Positions 4,512 through 6,202 of a stretch of DNA of 6,202 bases are shown here, piece after piece (the first letter of the stretch is position 1; every line of letters starts with the position of its first letter). This stretch comes from Alphaproteobacteria bacterium. GTDB lineage: Bacteria > Pseudomonadota > Alphaproteobacteria > UBA8366. The position numbers were made by a program, and so were the translations under genes. A model generated the notes under the pieces. The model worked only from the letters and a program-made list of their open reading frames with translations. It made no database searches and was not told where the DNA came from. The stretch spans positions 1 through 6,202 of the forward strand of contig JAOTYV010000277.1 in the NCBI GenBank assembly GCA_029861675.1. The letters are read 5' to 3'.

Positions 4512-5351
4512 CTATGATTTGAACTCGGGAATGCGGATCTTCTTCTCGACCATTTTGCCGTTGCGCCACAAGACGATCGTGACGCTGCGCCCATGATAGA
4601 GCCGCAATGCCGCCGCCGCCGAAGCGGCATTGACGACCTTCGTATCTCCGACCTCGCGGAGGATATCGCCGACGAGAATATCCTCCTCGAATGCGGCGCT
4701 TCCGTGTCTGACAGCTACGATTGCGCCCCCTTCATCGCTGCCGCTCTTGCGCTGCTCCGCGATCGACAGGTTACGGAAATTGGCGCCTAGGCCGCCCGGT
4801 TTCAGTCTTCGCCAAAAAGTCGCGGTGCGGCTGTGGATAACCCTGCTATGGGAGAGGGGACGTGACGACGTCCCTATTGACCAGGATGTGCCGTTAGGTG
4901 ACGACTTCCCTACACGCCAGGATGAACGGCCAACAGCGACATAACTGCCATGATTTTTACCGGTTCCACGAATTACATGATCTCCACGGTTTCCATGGTT
5001 TTCGTTGGAAGGGGGTGGTGCGCCGTTGGTCCTACTCTTGAAACTCCTGTAGACGATCACCGCATCGGCGCCCACCTTCTCGGCTTGTTCCTCGGCGCGC
5101 TCGTCGAGTGCGGACCACGCGTTGTCACTCGCGCTGAATGTCGCGCTTCCAATGCGAGCATAGCCATCTCGGCCCATCCTTTCATCGTCCTCCTCCATCG
5201 TCGTGCCTTTGATCAATTCGGGGTCGTCGGACGGCGGCAGGAAACTGGAGTTGCCATAAACGATGTCAGGTTTGGGTATGTAGTGCTCCGTGAAATTGTT
5301 GCCGCACGCGGTTAAAATCAGGAGTAGAGAAATACTCAGAAGTACTCGCAT
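4512..5351 (-). CDS. PDZ-domain lipoprotein with an internal 12-residue duplication
   Basis: The 279-residue protein starts at an ATG with GAGGA well placed upstream (5361-5365). Residues 1-15 are a hydrophobic export signal ending in the lipobox LTAC, with Cys16 as the lipidation site. Residues +2 and +3 (Gly, Asn) do not include the Asp inner-membrane retention signal, so outer-membrane sorting is likely. Residues 60-102 contain a small conserved-looking block (RIGSATFSASDNAWSALDERAEEQAEKVGADAVIVYRS). A Ser/Gly/basic low-complexity middle (103-176) carries a duplicated 12-residue unit at 143-166. A C-terminal PDZ-like domain (about 188-275) shows GGAIVAVRHGSAAFEEDILVGDILREVGDTKV, the usual carboxylate-loop and peptide-groove layout of HtrA-type PDZ domains, but there is no protease domain. 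It is probably a periplasmic peptide-binding or scaffold lipoprotein. It is flanked by two copies of a dispersed repeat and lies in DNA of less GC-rich character, which may mean acquisition. Confidence 0.85.
   Translation of the reverse strand: MRVLLSISLLLILTACGNNFTEHYIPKPDIVYGNSSFLPPSDDPELIKGTTMEEDDERMGRDGYARIGSATFSASDNAWSALDERAEEQAEKVGADAVIVYRSFKSRTNGAPPPSNENHGNRGDHVIRGTGKNHGSYVAVGRSSWRVGKSSPNGTSWSIGTSSRPLSHSRVIHSRTATFWRRLKPGGLGANFRNLSIAEQRKSGSDEGGAIVAVRHGSAAFEEDILVGDILREVGDTKVVNAASAAAALRLYHGRSVTIVLWRNGKMVEKKIRIPEFKS
4854..4925 (-). repeat. Imperfect 36-bp tandem duplication inside the lipoprotein gene
   Basis: Two in-frame 36-base units (4925-4890 and 4889-4854) share about 25 of 36 bases, including CATCCTGG, TAGGGA and GTCGTCAC in the same order and spacing. 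They encode SSWRVGKSSPNG and TSWSIGTSSRPL. Exactly 12 codons were duplicated, so the frame is kept; the divergence suggests an old event or relaxed constraint. Confidence 0.75.
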
Positions 5352-5383
5352 CCAACAATCCTCGTTAAATACTAAAAACTCTC

Positions 5384-5389
5384 ATTATA
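5384..5389 (-). promoter_or_regulatory. Candidate -10 box of the lipoprotein gene
   Basis: A perfect TATAAT on the minus strand lies about 33 bases before the start codon, in an A/T-rich leader. No good -35 hexamer is found at 16-18 bases; the best nearby TAGACA is too far. A promoter here is plausible but not secure. Confidence 0.4.
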
Positions 5390-5638
5390 ATTGGCGACTC
5401 ACGCAAATCATGTCTATTTGAAATTTGAACCGCGTTTATTCAACAGATAAGACCTTAAGAATTATTATAATTTCGGTCGGGTTTCTCGCCATAATTCGAT
5501 TCATAAAGGAGCCGAAGGCGCTGTTGGACGAGGTCTCTTGAGCGCGAAGGTTGCAGGGCTGCGCCCGATCGTATGTCCGAGTCTGGCCAAAAGCCGACTT
5601 TCCGGCGCTCCTGATCGAGTTCCGCTCTTCCCCAGGGA

Positions 5639-5692
5639 GCGGACATTCCAGCGCCCGCACTCGACTTCCGGTTTTGACCCGTAGCGGACATT
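5639..5692 (+). repeat. Dispersed repeat, copy B
   Basis: The 54-base core is GCGGACATTCCAG, then CGACTTCCGGTTTTGACCC, ending CGGACATT, matching copy A at 4430-4483 at about 45 of 54 bases in the same orientation. Related decayed units extend to its left: AAAGCCGACTT at 5590-5600 and an inverted ATGTCCG at 5573-5579, at intervals of roughly 45 bases. The element therefore seems to be built of short units with GCGGACATT-like ends. It lies about 290 bases upstream of the lipoprotein start. Confidence 0.75.
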
Positions 5693-5737
5693 TTGCAGCG
5701 TCACGCTATGATCAGGTCATAAGTGCACTGGTTGCGA

Positions 5738-5764
5738 TTGACAGTTTCGAATTGCCATCATGAT
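5738..5764 (+). promoter_or_regulatory. Weak candidate promoter for the PhyH-like gene
   Basis: A perfect -35 hexamer TTGACA lies at 5738-5743. The best -10 is CATGAT (5759-5764), matching 4 of 6 at a short 15-base spacing. The start would fall near 5771, almost inside the ribosome binding site, so this may be coincidence. Confidence 0.25.
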
Positions 5765-5785
5765 TGCATAAGAGGAGTTTTGAAT

Positions 5786-6202
5786 ATGGCAACCATAGAA
5801 GGCAAAACAGTGAAGAATGAATTCGAGGAAAACGGCTATTATGTCCTTCGGGGTGTCCTGACTGAGACGGAAGTGGATCGTCTCGCCCGGCCAATCCGCG
5901 CCGCATTTGCCCGTGGCGATTACGATACCTTCCGCAAGGGACCGGCCTATCCGTTGCCGGGCATCCATTCGATGGGCCCGCGGGTTTTGGAAGAACACCC
6001 GGAGATCGCTGAATTGAGCCTCGCGCACCCCAAAATCATGGCAGCAGTCGAGGAGCTTTTCGGCGAACCTGCGACACTGTCGCAATACTGGTCGATTATG
6101 CGCCCGCCAGGGGCGGGCCTAGGCGATAAGCCCTTTCTCAATGGCAGCGGCGCTCATTACGACTACAAGCCATGGCGATGTGTCGGCTCATTCTTCAAGT
6201 GG
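5786..6202 (+). CDS. Phytanoyl-CoA dioxygenase (PhyH) family oxygenase, N-terminal part (3' end outside window)
   Basis: The frame opens at an ATG preceded by AGAGGAG (5771-5777) at 8-base spacing, a strong ribosome binding site, and runs to the window edge without a stop (139 codons). The N-terminus (FEENGYYVLRGVLTETEVDRLARPIRAAF, 13-41) is the typical opening of PhyH-like non-heme Fe(II)/2-oxoglutarate-dependent dioxygenases. HYD at 124-126 (within GAHYDYKPW) fits the H-x-D half of the iron-binding facial triad; the distal His and the 2-oxoglutarate-binding Arg would lie beyond the window. SQYWSIMRPPGAG (99-111) is consistent with the core beta-barrel strand before the metal site. Members hydroxylate very different small molecules, so the substrate cannot be told from this. 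It is divergent from the lipoprotein gene. A minus-strand frame at 5717-6085 is antisense to it and is rejected. Confidence 0.85.
   Translation, partial: MATIEGKTVKNEFEENGYYVLRGVLTETEVDRLARPIRAAFARGDYDTFRKGPAYPLPGIHSMGPRVLEEHPEIAELSLAHPKIMAAVEELFGEPATLSQYWSIMRPPGAGLGDKPFLNGSGAHYDYKPWRCVGSFFKW

Larger units (their letters stand above)
5352..5785. other. Gene-free region between the divergent lipoprotein and oxygenase genes
   Basis: These 434 bases separate two divergently transcribed genes. The left part (5352-5520) is A/T-rich and must hold the lipoprotein promoter. The middle (about 5560-5700) is the second dispersed-repeat copy with extra, more decayed units. The right part (5700-5785) leads into the oxygenase gene. 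Three overlapping minus-strand frames of 67-78 codons (5436-5704) run mostly over repeat DNA and lack convincing starts, so I do not call them genes. Confidence 0.6.

Noticed and set aside
4593..5315. Three plus-strand frames antisense to the lipoprotein
   Set aside because: The minus-strand frame has a signal peptide, lipobox, PDZ domain and ribosome binding site; the plus-strand frames are broken and lack features.
5436..5704. Three short minus-strand frames of the MSATGQNRKS type
   Set aside because: They overlap each other in different frames and translate dispersed-repeat DNA also present at 4430-4483, so they are probably repeat products and not proteins.
5717..6085. Minus-strand frame of 122 codons at the right end
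   Set aside because: Antisense to the PhyH-like gene, which has a strong ribosome binding site and recognisable motifs.
1..6202. CRISPR array, toxin-antitoxin pair, retron or defence cluster
   Set aside because: No regularly spaced direct repeats with unique spacers, and no reverse transcriptase, nuclease, ATPase or toxin-like genes were seen.

Overview
The window looks like a chromosomal segment of a GC-rich alphaproteobacterium, of a Rhodospirillales- or Rhizobiales-like type. The evidence is the rluD-rpoH gene order, an RpoH of alphaproteobacterial style, a tRNA-Glu with encoded CCA, and dispersed repeats of a kind I associate with this class. I cannot name a genus. It divides into a conserved core (about 1-4206) and a patchier right arm (about 4207-6202).

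Left core. The C-terminal end of a tail-anchored or coiled-coil-like protein (3-281) is followed after 9 bases by an unrecognised multi-pass membrane protein (291-836), probably one transcript. Converging on it from the minus strand is rpoH (895-1785), the heat-shock sigma factor. It has a good sigma70-type promoter whose -10 and start region overlap a near-perfect CIRCE operator (1812-1838), which implies control by the repressor HrcA. Upstream of it, on the same strand, is rluD (1908-2885), a 23S rRNA pseudouridine synthase. A small membrane-anchored protein (2925-3221) diverges from rluD across only 39 bases.

Middle. A very acidic protein with Asp-rich tracts (3392-3931, minus) is followed by a complete tRNA-Glu(CUC) gene (4131-4206).

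Right arm. Past the tRNA the sequence becomes patchy in composition and rich in short repeats: an 11-bp tandem repeat, a 14-bp direct repeat, and two copies of a dispersed alphaproteobacterial-type repeat (about 4430-4483 and 5639-5692). The two dispersed copies lie in the same orientation on either side of a PDZ-domain lipoprotein gene (4512-5351, minus). The window ends inside a phytanoyl-CoA dioxygenase (PhyH)-like Fe(II)/2-oxoglutarate oxygenase gene (5786 onward, plus), cut by the window edge just after its H-x-D iron motif.

No obviously new multi-gene defence or mobile system is visible. The strongest second-look items are the CIRCE operator at rpoH, which places a sigma-factor regulon under a second heat-shock regulator, and the repeat-bracketed lipoprotein cassette downstream of the tRNA.
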